Below are positions 9,056 through 17,705 of a DNA stretch of 64,000 nt, piece after piece (the stretch's first letter is position 1; every line of letters begins with the position of its first letter). Both the position numbers and the translations under genes were made by a program. The DNA lies in the NCBI GenBank assembly GCA_963847965.1, contig CAWKCG010000023.1, forward strand, positions 1 through 64,000. Direction: 5' to 3'. The notes beneath the pieces were generated by a model. The model was given only the letters and a program-made list of their open reading frames with translations, did no database searches and was not told the DNA's origin. This DNA is from Palsa-504 sp963847965. GTDB lineage: Bacteria > Actinomycetota > Actinomycetes > Streptosporangiales > Streptosporangiaceae.

Positions 9056-10302
9056 CGCCGTTTCCTCTTGCCTGCCGGGCGATGGCGCGTCGGACTGCCG
9101 CCGCGGCGCGGCTGCTGCCGCGGACCCGGGCGCGCCGTGCCCGGCGTGCTGCGGGCGGCCGTGACCCGGGACGCCGTGGTGGTCAGCTCGTCCGCGGCTG
9201 GCCCGATGTCGTCGGCGTACTGCTCGTCGTCGGCCTCGTCGTCGGCGAGAGGCGCCTTGGGGGCGGCGGAGACGGCGCGGCTGGCCGACGGCGCCTTCGC
9301 GGTCGCGCGCTTGGCGGCGGCGCGCCCGCCGGCGGCCCGGACGCTCACGCGCTTGGCCAGGGCCCGGTACTGCGGCTCCCGCTCCTTCAGGCCGGCCAGG
9401 ACCGGGGTCGCGATGAAGATCGAGGAGTAGGTGCCGGACAGCATGCCGACGAAGAGCACCAGGGCCAGGTCCTTCAGCTCGCCCGCGCCGAGCAGGCCGC
9501 CGCCGACGAACAAGATGGCGGCCACGGGCAGCAGCGCGATCAGGGACGTGTTGATCGACCTGACCAGCGTCTGGTTCAGGGCCAGGTTCGCGGCCTGGCT
9601 GTACGTGCTCCTGGCCCCGCCGAGCAGGCCGGCGGTATTCTCCCGGACCTTGTCGAAGACGACCACGGTGTCGTACAGCGAGTAGCCGAGGATGGTCAGC
9701 AGGCCGATGACGGTCGCGGGGCTCACCTGGAACCCGGTGAGCGCGTACACGCCCGTGGCGATGACCAGGTCGTGCATCAGGGCCACGAAGGCGGCGACCG
9801 CCATCTTCCACTCGAACGCGATCGACAGGTACAGCACGATCACGATCAGGAACGTGATCAGGGCCTGCACCGCCTTGGTGGTGATCGAGCTGCCCCAGCT
9901 CGGCCCGACGAACGTGGTGCTTATCTGGCCGCCGCTGACGTGGAGCTGGCTCTCAAGCGAGCTCTCGACCTGTAGGGTCTGGGCGCTGGTCAGCGACTTG
10001 GTCTGCACCTGCCACTGCTTGCCCTTGAGGCCGTTGAGTGACTGCACCACCGCGCCGCTCACGCCCGCGTGCGTGACCGCGTCCTGGACCTGGGTCTGCG
10101 ACGACGAGCCCGCGGGGAACTGGAACACCGCGCCGCCCTTGAAATCGACGCTGAAGTCCAGGCCGCGGACGAACAGCGCCACGATGCTGATCAGCAGGAT
10201 CGCCGCGGAGATCGTGTACCACCGCCGCGCCCGGCCGACGAAGTTGTAGGACACCTCGCCGCGGTAGAGCCTGCCGGGGATCTCGCTGAGCCGCGACATC
10301 AT
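9052..10302 (-). CDS. secF: Protein translocase subunit SecF
   Basis: Membrane subunit of the SecDF accessory complex, which uses the proton gradient to help pull preproteins out of SecYEG. The 416-residue product has TM1 at about 30-48 (ISAAILLISIVALFVRG), a conserved VDFKGGAVF strand, a periplasmic P1-like region, then TM2-TM6 including VIGLLTILGYSLYDTVVVFDKVREN and RSINTSLIALLPVAAILFVGG. The roughly 110 C-terminal residues are a variable Ala/Arg-rich tail ending in PAGKRKRR. The start overlaps the secD stop (ATGATGA), and the stop overlaps the apt start. Confidence 0.97.
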   Translation of the reverse strand: MMSRLSEIPGRLYRGEVSYNFVGRARRWYTISAAILLISIVALFVRGLDFSVDFKGGAVFQFPAGSSSQTQVQDAVTHAGVSGAVVQSLNGLKGKQWQVQTKSLTSAQTLQVESSLESQLHVSGGQISTTFVGPSWGSSITTKAVQALITFLIVIVLYLSIAFEWKMAVAAFVALMHDLVIATGVYALTGFQVSPATVIGLLTILGYSLYDTVVVFDKVRENTAGLLGGARSTYSQAANLALNQTLVRSINTSLIALLPVAAILFVGGGLLGAGELKDLALVLFVGMLSGTYSSIFIATPVLAGLKEREPQYRALAKRVSVRAAGGRAAAKRATAKAPSASRAVSAAPKAPLADDEADDEQYADDIGPAADELTTTASRVTAARSTPGTARPGPRQQPRRGGSPTRHRPAGKRKRR

Positions 10303-12196
10303 GCCTCCCCGGTGTTCTGCGACGAGGTGTTCCGCGTCCCCGTGTCGGGCCTGCGCCGGACCTGGTCGCGCCGGACCGAGGATCTCCAGGGAGTGCGCGC
10401 GCCGAGCCGGGCCGGGTCAAGGCCGGACATGGGGTGGCCGTTGCCGAAGAAGCGGGTCTGGGCGAGCAGGGTGACCATCGGCTTGGTGAACAGGAACACG
10501 ACCACCACGTCGATGATCGTGGTCAGGCCGAGGGTGTAGGCGAACCCCTTGACCTCGCCGATGGAGAAGTAGTACAGCAGCAGCGCCGCGAGGAACGACA
10601 CCGTGTCGGACACCAGGATGGTGCGCCTGGCGCGCTTCCAGCCCGCCTCCACGGCCGGGCGCAACTGTTTGCCCTCGCGTACCTCGTCGCGCAATCGCTC
10701 GAAGAACACGACGAAGGAGTCGGCGGTGATGCCGATCGCCACGATCAGGCCGGCGATGCCGGACAGCTCAAGCACGAAGCTCTGGTACTTGCTGAGCAGG
10801 ATGACCGCCAGGAGCGCCAGCGTGGCCGCGATCACCAGGCTGGAGACCGACACGATGCCGAGGCCGCGGTAGTACAGGAACGAGTAGACCACGACGAGCG
10901 CCAGCCCGATCGCGGCCGCGATCAGGCCGCCGTCGAGCTGGGCCCGGCCCAGCGACGCTGACACCGAGTCCTCGCTGAGGATGGTGAAGGTCAGCGGGTT
11001 GGGGCCGTACTTCAGCACGTTCTGCAGGTCTTCGGCTTGCGCCTGGGTGAAGTCACCGGTGATCTGGGCGTTGCCGCCCGGGATGGGGCTGAGGACCTCC
11101 GCCACGGTGTTGACGTTCCCGTCCAGGACGATCGCGATGGTGTCCAGCCAGTAGTCGCTGGTGGCTTCGTTGTCACCGCCTGCGGTGTAGTACTTGTTGT
11201 ACAGGTCCGAGGTCAGGGTGCCGTAGGCGGCGGCCCCCGCGCTCTTGAGGTTCAGGATGACCTGCCACTCGTTGCTGGTCGTGGACAGCTCGGCGGTGGC
11301 GTTGCTGACCTGCTGGCCCACCACCTTGGCCACGTCCAGGGCGTACTTGTTGCCGCTGCTGTCGCAGGAGACGATCTGGACGTTCGGGTTGTCGTAGGAC
11401 TCGGGGGTGTTGTAGCCGACCTGGGCCTTCCACGCCGTCGTGTCCCCTGGCTTGCAGACCAGCTTGTTGAACAGCGCGAGGGTCTTGGCGTTCACCAGGC
11501 TCGGGTCGCCGAGCGCGCTGCTGCTGACCGAGGACGACGGGCTCGGGCTGGGCGAGGCGCTCGCCGACGCCGAGGCGGACGGCTTGGGCGAGGCCGTGCC
11601 GCTCGCGCTCGGACTGGCGCTGGCGGCAGGAACGATCTTGGCCGAGGTACTCGCCGTCGCCGTCGCGCCGGGCTTGGCCGACGGGCTGGGCGACGCCGAG
11701 TGGCTGGGCGACGCCGACGGGCTCGCGGTGGGCGACGCACTCGCGCTGGGCGTCGCCGACGCGCTGACCGACGGTGTGGTCGCCGAGTAGGGCTCGAAGA
11801 GCAGCGTCTGCCTGAACATGAGCAGGGCGGTCGCGCTGACCAGGCTCGCCGTCTGCTGGACGGTCTTGCCCGGTATCGAGACGTTCAGGATGTTGGTGCC
11901 CTCCGTCTGCACCTCGGCGCCTGAGTTACCGGTGCCGTTCACCCGGGCCAGGATGATGTCGATGGCCTCCTGCATGTCGGCGCTGGTCGGGGTGCCGCCG
12001 CTGAGGGTTTTCGCCTTCATGCTCAGCTGGGTGCCGCTGGACAGGTCGAGCCCGAGGCCGATCCTGAAGTCCTTGTGCCAGTTGGCGGGGCTGAACAGGT
12101 CCCCCCGAGGACGCCCAGCAGCATGATCACTATGAGCGCGCCGAGAACCGCGAGCGCCCGTCCCGGGTGCGGGACGGTTTTCGATGGGGGTGCCAC
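10299..12196 (-). CDS. secD: Protein translocase subunit SecD, frameshifted near its N-terminus
   Basis: Partner of SecF. The main open frame starts at ATG 12020 (MKAKTLSGG) and contains the P1 domain, then TM2-TM6 with LDGGLIAAAIGLALVVVYS, LAVILLSKYQSFVLELSGIAG, VAIGITADSFVVFFERLRDE and RTILVSDTVSFLAALLLYY. The missing N-terminus lies directly upstream in another frame. It runs from GTG 12196 through TM1 (ALAVLGALIVIMLLGVLGG), then after the shift LFSPANWHKDFRIGLGLDLS, which is standard SecD. Restoring one base to the six-C run at 12101-12106 (plus strand) joins the two. An insert of about 85 residues rich in Ser/Ala/Pro sits in the P1 domain. With secD normally essential, a sequencing error is as likely as a real lesion. 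Confidence 0.93.
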
Positions 12197-12250
12197 TTGT
12201 CCGCCTGTCCTTGATCAGTCGTTAGCCGTCGCCGCCTGCCGGCCGACGGC

Positions 12251-12730
12251 TCAGAACACGTTGTCCTTGTCCGAGGAGGCCAGGTCGCCGTCGTGCGAGC
12301 CGGCCAGGCCCTCCGCCGCCGACCCGGCGGTGTCATTGACCTCGGTATCGTCCTCGGCCGACGCGTCGCCGTGATACCCGGGCTCGTCGTCCTCGGCGGT
12401 TTCGTCGCTGGCCTCGGCTTCACCGGGAGCGATGACCTCCATGATGGCGCGCTTCATGTAGCGGACGTCGACGCCGGGCGCGACCTCGAGGATCACGTCG
12501 TCTCCGTCGACCGCGGAGACGGTGGCGTACATCCCGGCCGTGGTGCGGACCCTGGCGCCGGGGCTGACGGTCCGCTGCTGCTGCTGGGCCTGCTGCTGGC
12601 GGCGTCGCTGCGGCCTGATCAGCATGAAGTAGAAGCCGACGAAGACGAGCACGATCAGGAGCAGGATGGTCGTCGAGCTGCTGCCCGACGACTTCGTGGT
12701 GGCCGCCTCTGCGGCTGCGAAAATCCCCAT
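12251..12730 (-). CDS. yajC: Preprotein translocase accessory subunit YajC
   Basis: Small single-pass partner of SecDF. It has 159 residues: TM at about 20-38 (TTILLLIVLVFVGFYFMLI), then RPQRRRQQQAQQQQR and the cytoplasmic YajC core with VRTTAGMYATVSAVDGDDVI and VRYMKRAIMEVI. The last 50 residues are an acidic tail (SDETAEDDEPGYHGD) of the kind common in actinobacteria. ATG 12730 follows GGAAGGAAG. It is the first gene of the yajC-secD-secF run, and 54 bases separate it from secD. Confidence 0.95.
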   Translation of the reverse strand: MGIFAAAEAATTKSSGSSSTTILLLIVLVFVGFYFMLIRPQRRRQQQAQQQQRTVSPGARVRTTAGMYATVSAVDGDDVILEVAPGVDVRYMKRAIMEVIAPGEAEASDETAEDDEPGYHGDASAEDDTEVNDTAGSAAEGLAGSHDGDLASSDKDNVF

Positions 12731-13061
12731 GAGCGGGGCTTCCTTCCAGTTGATTCTGCGTGCGCTGGCCGCGGCGGAGGTTAACGACCAACTGCCGAAG
12801 TTTAGCCGCGCTTTTACCGCGCACCAACAGGCTACGAGGTTTTGCTGGTGAAAATGTCATCCGGGGGGACGACCCCCCTGGACCCCCCGATTGCCCGCTG
12901 GGGTGCTCGCCGTAGTATCGCACGGCCGGAGGGCCTGGGAGGCCCTCGCGGGCCGCGCGATAGCGGGACGCGCTGTTCGCGCGCCCGCGATCGAAGGTTC
13001 CACACCACCTGAGAGCACCGTGGGGCAGCCGGACGTTGCATGGAAATGGCGGGCTGCGGGG
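12731..13061. other. Intergenic region between ruvB and yajC
   Basis: It holds the ribosome site of yajC, an AT-richer promoter-like stretch (12781-12860), one copy of the dispersed GC-rich repeat (12861-12889) and about 170 bases of GC-rich sequence before the end of ruvB in which I see no gene. Confidence 0.5.
12861..12889. repeat. Dispersed GC-rich repeat, copy A
   Basis: The core GGGGGGACGACCCCCC followed by TGGACCCCCC matches the first part of copy D almost base for base, and copies B and C closely. It sits in the yajC upstream region. It is the shortest of the four copies. Confidence 0.65.
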
Positions 13062-14312
13062 TTAGTCGAAGAGGGTGGGGAGTTCGGTTAGGGACGGTGG
13101 GGGGGTTAGGCCTAGGTGGGCCCAGCCGGCGGCGGTGGCTACTCGGCCGCGGGGGGTGCGGGCTAGGAGGCCGCGGCGGACGAGGAAGGGCTCGGCTACT
13201 ACCTCGACGGTTTCGGCTTCCTCGCCCAGGGCCACGGCCAGGGTGGACAGGCCGACTGGGCCGCCGCCGAAGCGGCGGATGACGGCCTCGAGGACGCCGC
13301 GGTCGAGGCGGTCCAGGCCGTGCTCGTCTACTTCGTACAGCTCGAGGGCGGTCCGGGCGATCTCCCGGGTCACCACCCCGTCGGCACGGACTTCGGCGTA
13401 GTCGCGGACGCGGCGTAGCAAGCGGTTGGCGATCCGGGGCGTGCCCCGGGACCGGGTGGACAGCTCGGCGGCGCCCTCGTCGGTGAGCATCACCCCGAGC
13501 AGGCCCGCGGACCTGCGGATGATCTGCTCGAGCTCGTCGGGGGCGTAGAAATCCAGGTGCGCGGTGAACCCGAACCTGTCCCGGAGCGGAGCGGGCAGCA
13601 GGCCGGACCGGGTGGTGGCCCCGACCAGCGTGAACGGCGCGATCTCCAGCGGGATCGCCGTCGCCCCCGGTCCCTTGCCGATCACCACGTCGACGCGGAA
13701 GTCCTCCATCGCCAGGTAGAGCATTTCCTCCGCGGGCCTGGCCAGGCGGTGGATCTCGTCGATGAAGACGACCTCGCCCTCGCTGAGCGTGGACAGCACC
13801 GCCGCCAGGTCGCCGGAACGCTCGATCGCCGGGCCGCTGGTGATGCGGAGCGGGGCGCCGAGTTCGGCGGCCACGATCATGGCGATCGTGGTCTTGCCCA
13901 GGCCGGGCGGGCCGGCCAGCAGGACGTGATCCGGTGGCCGGCCGCGGCGCATGGCGCTCTGCAGGATGAGCGAAAGCTGCTCGCGCACCCGGGCCTGGCC
14001 GGTGAACTCGGCCAGCCGCCTCGGGCGCAGCGCCCCCTCGATGACGCGCTCGTCCGCGTCCGCGAGCGCGGACACCAACCCTGAAGGCCCGGGGACCTCG
14101 GCGGCCCCGTGGACGGGCGGGTCGCCGTCGGCCCGGGCCAGGTGCCGGCGGCGCGCGGCCAGTTCGGCCTGCTCGGCCCTGGCTAGGGCGTCCGGTATTT
14201 CCCCACTCGCCTCCGGGGCGCCCTTAAGGCGCCTCCTTCCCTCGTCGCTATCGCTCCTCGGTCCAGTCGGCGCCGCGCCCCTTTGGCTCGCGGGGACCCC
14301 GTCCCCGGTCAT
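13062..14312 (-). CDS. ruvB: Holliday junction branch-migration ATPase RuvB
   Basis: Hexameric AAA+ motor that moves Holliday junctions with RuvA. Walker A is at 143-151 (GPPGLGKTT), Walker B is in VVFIDEIHRL, sensor 1 is in GATTRSGLL, and the C-terminal winged-helix domain ends at TELPTLFD. At 416 residues it is about 75 longer than usual. The first 85 residues, rich in Ala, Arg and Glu, precede the normal RuvB start (SALADADERVIEGALRPRRL). The upstream ATG overlaps the ruvA stop as ATGA, which favours the long form. TTG or GTG at residues 89-90 would give the short form. Confidence 0.96.
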   Translation of the reverse strand: MTGDGVPASQRGAAPTGPRSDSDEGRRRLKGAPEASGEIPDALARAEQAELAARRRHLARADGDPPVHGAAEVPGPSGLVSALADADERVIEGALRPRRLAEFTGQARVREQLSLILQSAMRRGRPPDHVLLAGPPGLGKTTIAMIVAAELGAPLRITSGPAIERSGDLAAVLSTLSEGEVVFIDEIHRLARPAEEMLYLAMEDFRVDVVIGKGPGATAIPLEIAPFTLVGATTRSGLLPAPLRDRFGFTAHLDFYAPDELEQIIRRSAGLLGVMLTDEGAAELSTRSRGTPRIANRLLRRVRDYAEVRADGVVTREIARTALELYEVDEHGLDRLDRGVLEAVIRRFGGGPVGLSTLAVALGEEAETVEVVAEPFLVRRGLLARTPRGRVATAAGWAHLGLTPPPSLTELPTLFD

Positions 14313-14944
14313 GGCCTGCTCAGCTTGCGCAGCGCCGCGCGCAGGACCGTAGCCACGTCGACCCCGGCGCCGGAATCGGCGCCGTCGATGACACCCTCGT
14401 CCTCAAGGGCCGCGATGGCCTGTTCGGCCTCGCGGGCCGGCCAGCCCAGGTTCACCAGGCCGGACTGGACCTGGTCCCGCCATACGGGAACCCGCGACGC
14501 CGACCTCGGCGCCTGGTAGCCGTTCCCGGTATCGCCCTCGCCCGGGGGCCCCAGCCGGTCCTTCATCTCCAGCACGATCCGCTGCGCGCCCTTCTTGCCG
14601 ATGCCGGGGACCATGATCAGCGCCGCCAGGTCTTCGGTCCAGACCGCACGGCGCAGCGCGTCCGGGGTGTGCACCGCCAGCATGGCCAGCGCCAGCCTGG
14701 GGCCGACGCCGCTGGCGGTCTGCAGCAGTTCGAAGACGTTGCGTTCGTCGTCGGAGCCGAAGCCGAAGAGGGTCAGCGAGTCTTCCCTGACCACCAGGGA
14801 GGTGGAGACCTGCGCGTGCTCCCCTGGTTTCAGCGTGGCCAGGGTGCCTGGCGTGCACTGGACCCGCAGCCCCACGCCGCCGACCTCGATGACGGCGCTG
14901 TCGGGCCCGACCCCGGCGACCGTTCCGCGTACCTGGGCGATCAC
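14309..14944 (-). CDS. ruvA: Holliday junction-binding protein RuvA
   Basis: Tetrameric junction-recognition subunit that loads RuvB. The 211 residues show the N-terminal OB-fold (MIAQVRGTVAGVGPDSAVIE), the tandem helix-hairpin-helix motifs (TASGVGPRLALAML and VPGIGKKGAQRIVLEM), a flexible Gly/Pro linker near 150, and the C-terminal RuvB-binding domain (VNLGWPAREAEQAIAAL). The start overlaps the ruvC stop and its stop overlaps the ruvB start, so the three are translationally linked. Confidence 0.97.
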   Translation of the reverse strand: MIAQVRGTVAGVGPDSAVIEVGGVGLRVQCTPGTLATLKPGEHAQVSTSLVVREDSLTLFGFGSDDERNVFELLQTASGVGPRLALAMLAVHTPDALRRAVWTEDLAALIMVPGIGKKGAQRIVLEMKDRLGPPGEGDTGNGYQAPRSASRVPVWRDQVQSGLVNLGWPAREAEQAIAALEDEGVIDGADSGAGVDVATVLRAALRKLSRP

Positions 14945-15468
14945 GCGCTACCTCCTGCTCCGGCCGCCGCCAGCCGCATCGCGGCGCTCAAGGGGGCGCT
15001 GCCCCGCCACAGATGACAGATCGCCAGCGCCAGGGCGTCGGCGGCGTCCGCGGGGCGCGGCGGATCGGCGATCCGCAGCAGCCTGGTGACCATCGTGGTG
15101 ACCTGTTCCTTGCCGGCCCGCCCGTTCCCGGTCACCGCGGCCTTGACCTCGCTGGGCGTGTGCAGGGCGACCGGCAGCCCGCGGCGCGCCGCGCAGACGA
15201 TGGCGATCGTGCCCGCCTGGGCCGTCCCCATCACCGTGCGGACGTTGTGCTGGCTGAAGACCCGCTCCACGGCCACCGCGTCGGGCCGGCAGGCGTCCAG
15301 CCAGGACTCGATCTCCGTCTCGATGGCCAGCAGCCGGGTCGCGATGTCGTCACCGGCCGAGGTCCTGATGACGCCGAACCTGACCAGCGTCAGCGCGCGG
15401 CCCGGCGCCCCGTCGACCACCCCGACGCCGCACCTGGTCAGCCCGGGATCGACGCCGAGCACCCGCAC
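14941..15468 (-). CDS. ruvC: Crossover junction endodeoxyribonuclease RuvC
   Basis: Resolves Holliday junctions by paired nicks. The 175 residues start at VRVLGVDPGLTRCG, with the first catalytic Asp in GVDPGLT. The second acidic residue is in VAVERVFSQHNVRTVMG, and the C-terminal acidic pair is in PPRPADAADALALAICH. GTG 15468 gives the canonical N-terminus but has no clear ribosome site. A GTG 13 codons further upstream, with GGAG before it, is possible. Starts further out are ruled out because they would lie upstream of the LexA box at 15535-15548. It is the first gene of ruvCAB. Confidence 0.95.
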   Translation of the reverse strand: MRVLGVDPGLTRCGVGVVDGAPGRALTLVRFGVIRTSAGDDIATRLLAIETEIESWLDACRPDAVAVERVFSQHNVRTVMGTAQAGTIAIVCAARRGLPVALHTPSEVKAAVTGNGRAGKEQVTTMVTRLLRIADPPRPADAADALALAICHLWRGSAPLSAAMRLAAAGAGGSA

Positions 15469-15534
15469 CGGGTGCCGTGCGTAGGTCAGGCCCACCAGGG
15501 TGCACTCCGTCCCGCGTCCGGTCTTCAGGGTTGG

Positions 15535-15548
15535 CGAACATCTGTTCG
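15535..15548 (-). promoter_or_regulatory. LexA (SOS) box of ruvCAB
   Basis: On the minus strand the site reads CGAACAGATGTTCG. This fits the actinobacterial LexA consensus CGAACRNRYGTTYG at every position, and flanking bases extend the symmetry to GGCGAACA/TGTTCGCC. It lies 67 bases upstream of the ruvC start, the right place to repress ruvCAB until DNA damage. Confidence 0.85.
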
Positions 15549-15625
15549 CCATCGAACCTACCCTGTCCGCCGCGGCCGCGTCGTGCACCGGGCGCGGCGT
15601 GTCGGTGAGTGTCCTGCCGATTGGC

Positions 15626-16855
15626 TCAGAACGAGTCGAGCATGTAGGCGGCGGCGCCGAACGCGGCGTCCAGGGCCGCGTCGCCCTCGGGCGAACCGCC
15701 CGCGGCCAGGCCCGCCTGGCGCAGCGTGGCGACGGAGGTCCCGGCGTACAGCGCGGCCAGGCCGCGCGCGCCCAGGGCGAGCGGCGCGCCCGCGCCGGGA
15801 AGCGAAGCAGAAGACGAGGTCAGCGGGTTCAGGGCGCCCTTGCCCTCGGCGACGGTCAGCTCCCAGCGGCCGGAGTTCGCCGGGCGCTGGCCGTCCGCGA
15901 TGTCCAGCGGGACGCTGAGCGAGATCCCGGAACCGAAGCCGCGCGCGGCGATGGCCGCGGGGGCGTCGACCACCCGGAGCATCCACAGCGACCGGTGCGT
16001 CACGTCCGCGTCGCGCTCGCGGGTCAGCCACCAGAACGCGTCGGCCGCGCCGACCCGGGCGTAAACCTTGTCGGCGATCGAGGCGTACGAGCCGACGTGC
16101 GACCAGAACGCGCGGACGGTCGTGGCGGATACCGCCTCGGCGCCCTCGACGAACAGCGCGTCGTTGCCGTTGTGCCAGCGGTAGATGAGGAAGCCGTCGT
16201 GGCTGAGGTAGGCGTACAGGTCCCGGTCGCCGAGCCACTGGCGCACCGACGTCTCGTCCCAGGTGATCGGGCCGCAGTCCCGCGCCGCCTCGTGCACCCG
16301 GCCGATGACGGAGTTGACGGCGGCTGCGTCGCCGGGCTCCGCGCGCTTCAGCGCCACGGAGCCGGCGTCCGAGGGGAGGTCGGGGGGCGCCAGCGGGCGC
16401 AGCGAGCGCGCGGGGATCTCCGCGGTCTCCCTTGTTCCCGCGAGTTCCCAGCCCAGCGACCGGTACAGGGGCATGGTGGCCGGGTAGAGCACGGAAATCG
16501 GGTAGCCGCGCCCGGCCATCTCCGCCAGCAGGGCCGTCATCAGCCGGCGGGCGATGCCCTGGCCGCGTGCTTCCGGCGCCACCGCCACGCTGGACACCCC
16601 GGCCATCGGCACCGCCCGGCCGCGCCACCACTGCCGCATGTCGTGGAACATGGCCACGCCGACCGGCCGGCCGTCGGCGAAGGCGCCCAGGCAGCGGCCC
16701 TGCGCGGCGAGGCGGGCGACGGTGCGCCGCCACTGGTCGCGCCAGTCCGGGCCCTTCACCCCGAACGAGCGCTCGTTCAGCTCAAGCTGCGCATCCAGGT
16801 CGTCATCGGGGCGGACGGCGCGGATCTGAACCGCCGGGTCTTCGTCATCGGCCAC
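15626..16855 (-). CDS. Eis-family GNAT/SCP2 N-acetyltransferase
   Basis: About 409 residues with the Eis architecture: an N-terminal GNAT domain with the acetyl-CoA loop APEARGQGIARRLM, a second degenerate GNAT region, and a C-terminal sterol-carrier-like domain. The tyrosine of VLYPATMPLYRSLGW is at the place of the Eis general acid. The chain ends in Phe (YMLDSF), matching the Eis C-terminal Phe whose carboxylate acts in catalysis. Eis proteins acetylate amines, including aminoglycosides; the substrate here is unknown. GTG 16855 is preferred to TTG 16861 on ribosome-site spacing. It lies between yebC and ruvC in the same direction. Confidence 0.85.
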   Translation of the reverse strand: MADDEDPAVQIRAVRPDDDLDAQLELNERSFGVKGPDWRDQWRRTVARLAAQGRCLGAFADGRPVGVAMFHDMRQWWRGRAVPMAGVSSVAVAPEARGQGIARRLMTALLAEMAGRGYPISVLYPATMPLYRSLGWELAGTRETAEIPARSLRPLAPPDLPSDAGSVALKRAEPGDAAAVNSVIGRVHEAARDCGPITWDETSVRQWLGDRDLYAYLSHDGFLIYRWHNGNDALFVEGAEAVSATTVRAFWSHVGSYASIADKVYARVGAADAFWWLTRERDADVTHRSLWMLRVVDAPAAIAARGFGSGISLSVPLDIADGQRPANSGRWELTVAEGKGALNPLTSSSASLPGAGAPLALGARGLAALYAGTSVATLRQAGLAAGGSPEGDAALDAAFGAAAYMLDSF

Positions 16856-16952
16856 GAGCAACCACCGTACGGCAGCCGCCCCCGCCGGTCACCACGGAGC
16901 CGGCCGCCTCGCAGCTAGTCACCACGGGGCCGATCACCACGGGGCCGGGCGT

Positions 16953-17702
16953 TCAGCCGAGCCGCTCCATGATGTCGTCGGCGACCGAGTAGTTGGCGTA
17001 CACGTCCTGCACGTCGTCGGAGTCCTCAAGCGCCTCGATCAGCCGGAACACGCGCTTGGCCTGATCCTCGTCGAGGTCGACCTCCACGCTGGGCAGGAAC
17101 GCCATGTCGGCGGAGTCGTAGTCGATCCCCGCCTGCTGCAGCGCCGCGCGCGCGGCAACCAGGTCGCCCGGCTCGGACACGACCTCGAACGACTCACCGA
17201 GGTCGTTGACCTCCTCGGCGCCCGAGTCCAGCACCGCCGCGAGCACGTCGTCCTCGGTGACGCCGTTCTTCTCCACGATGATGACGCCCTTGCGGTGGAA
17301 CAGGTACGACACCGAGCCGGGGTCGGCCATGTTGCCGCCGTTGCGGCTGAACGCGGTGCGCACGTCGGAGGCCGCCCGGTTCCTGTTGTCGGTCAGCACC
17401 TGCACAAGCACCGCGACCCCGCCCGGGCCGTAGCCCTCGTAGGTGATGCTCTCGTACTGCGCGCCGCCGCCCTCCAGGCCTGCACCCCTCCGGAGGGCGC
17501 GGTCGATGTTCTCGTTCGGGACCGAGTTCTTCTTCGCCTTCTGGATGGCGTCGTACAGCGTCGGGTTCCCCGCCGGATCACCTCCGCCAGTACGGGCCGC
17601 GACCTCAACGTTCTTGATCAGCTTGGCGAACAGCTTGCCGCGCTTGGCGTCGACCACCGCCTTCTTGTGCTTCGTGGTGGCCCACTTGGAGTGGCCGCTC
17701 AT
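16953..17702 (-). CDS. yebC: YebC/PmpR family DNA-binding regulatory protein
   Basis: 249 residues. The standard start MSGHSKWATTKHKKAVVDAK, then KLFAKLIKNVEVAAR, the glycine-rich TYEGYGPGGVAVLVQ and NRNRAASDVRTAFSRNGG all match the YebC family. Family members act as DNA-binding regulators or, as more recent work indicates, as ribosome-associated translation factors; I cannot tell which applies. ATG 17702 follows AAGGGATAG. A TTG one codon upstream is less likely. It is 3 bases after the pdxT stop, in the conserved order pdxS-pdxT-yebC-ruvC. Confidence 0.96.
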   Translation of the reverse strand: MSGHSKWATTKHKKAVVDAKRGKLFAKLIKNVEVAARTGGGDPAGNPTLYDAIQKAKKNSVPNENIDRALRRGAGLEGGGAQYESITYEGYGPGGVAVLVQVLTDNRNRAASDVRTAFSRNGGNMADPGSVSYLFHRKGVIIVEKNGVTEDDVLAAVLDSGAEEVNDLGESFEVVSEPGDLVAARAALQQAGIDYDSADMAFLPSVEVDLDEDQAKRVFRLIEALEDSDDVQDVYANYSVADDIMERLG

Positions 17703-17705
17703 CAA

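Noticed and set aside
10081..12110. Programmed frameshift in secD
   Set aside because: No slippery heptamer with a downstream structure is evident, and SecD is not known to need one; a homopolymer error or simple mutation is more likely.
15469..15588. Longer ruvC start at 15588
   Set aside because: It would place the LexA box and promoter inside the gene, and the added residues are not found in RuvC proteins.
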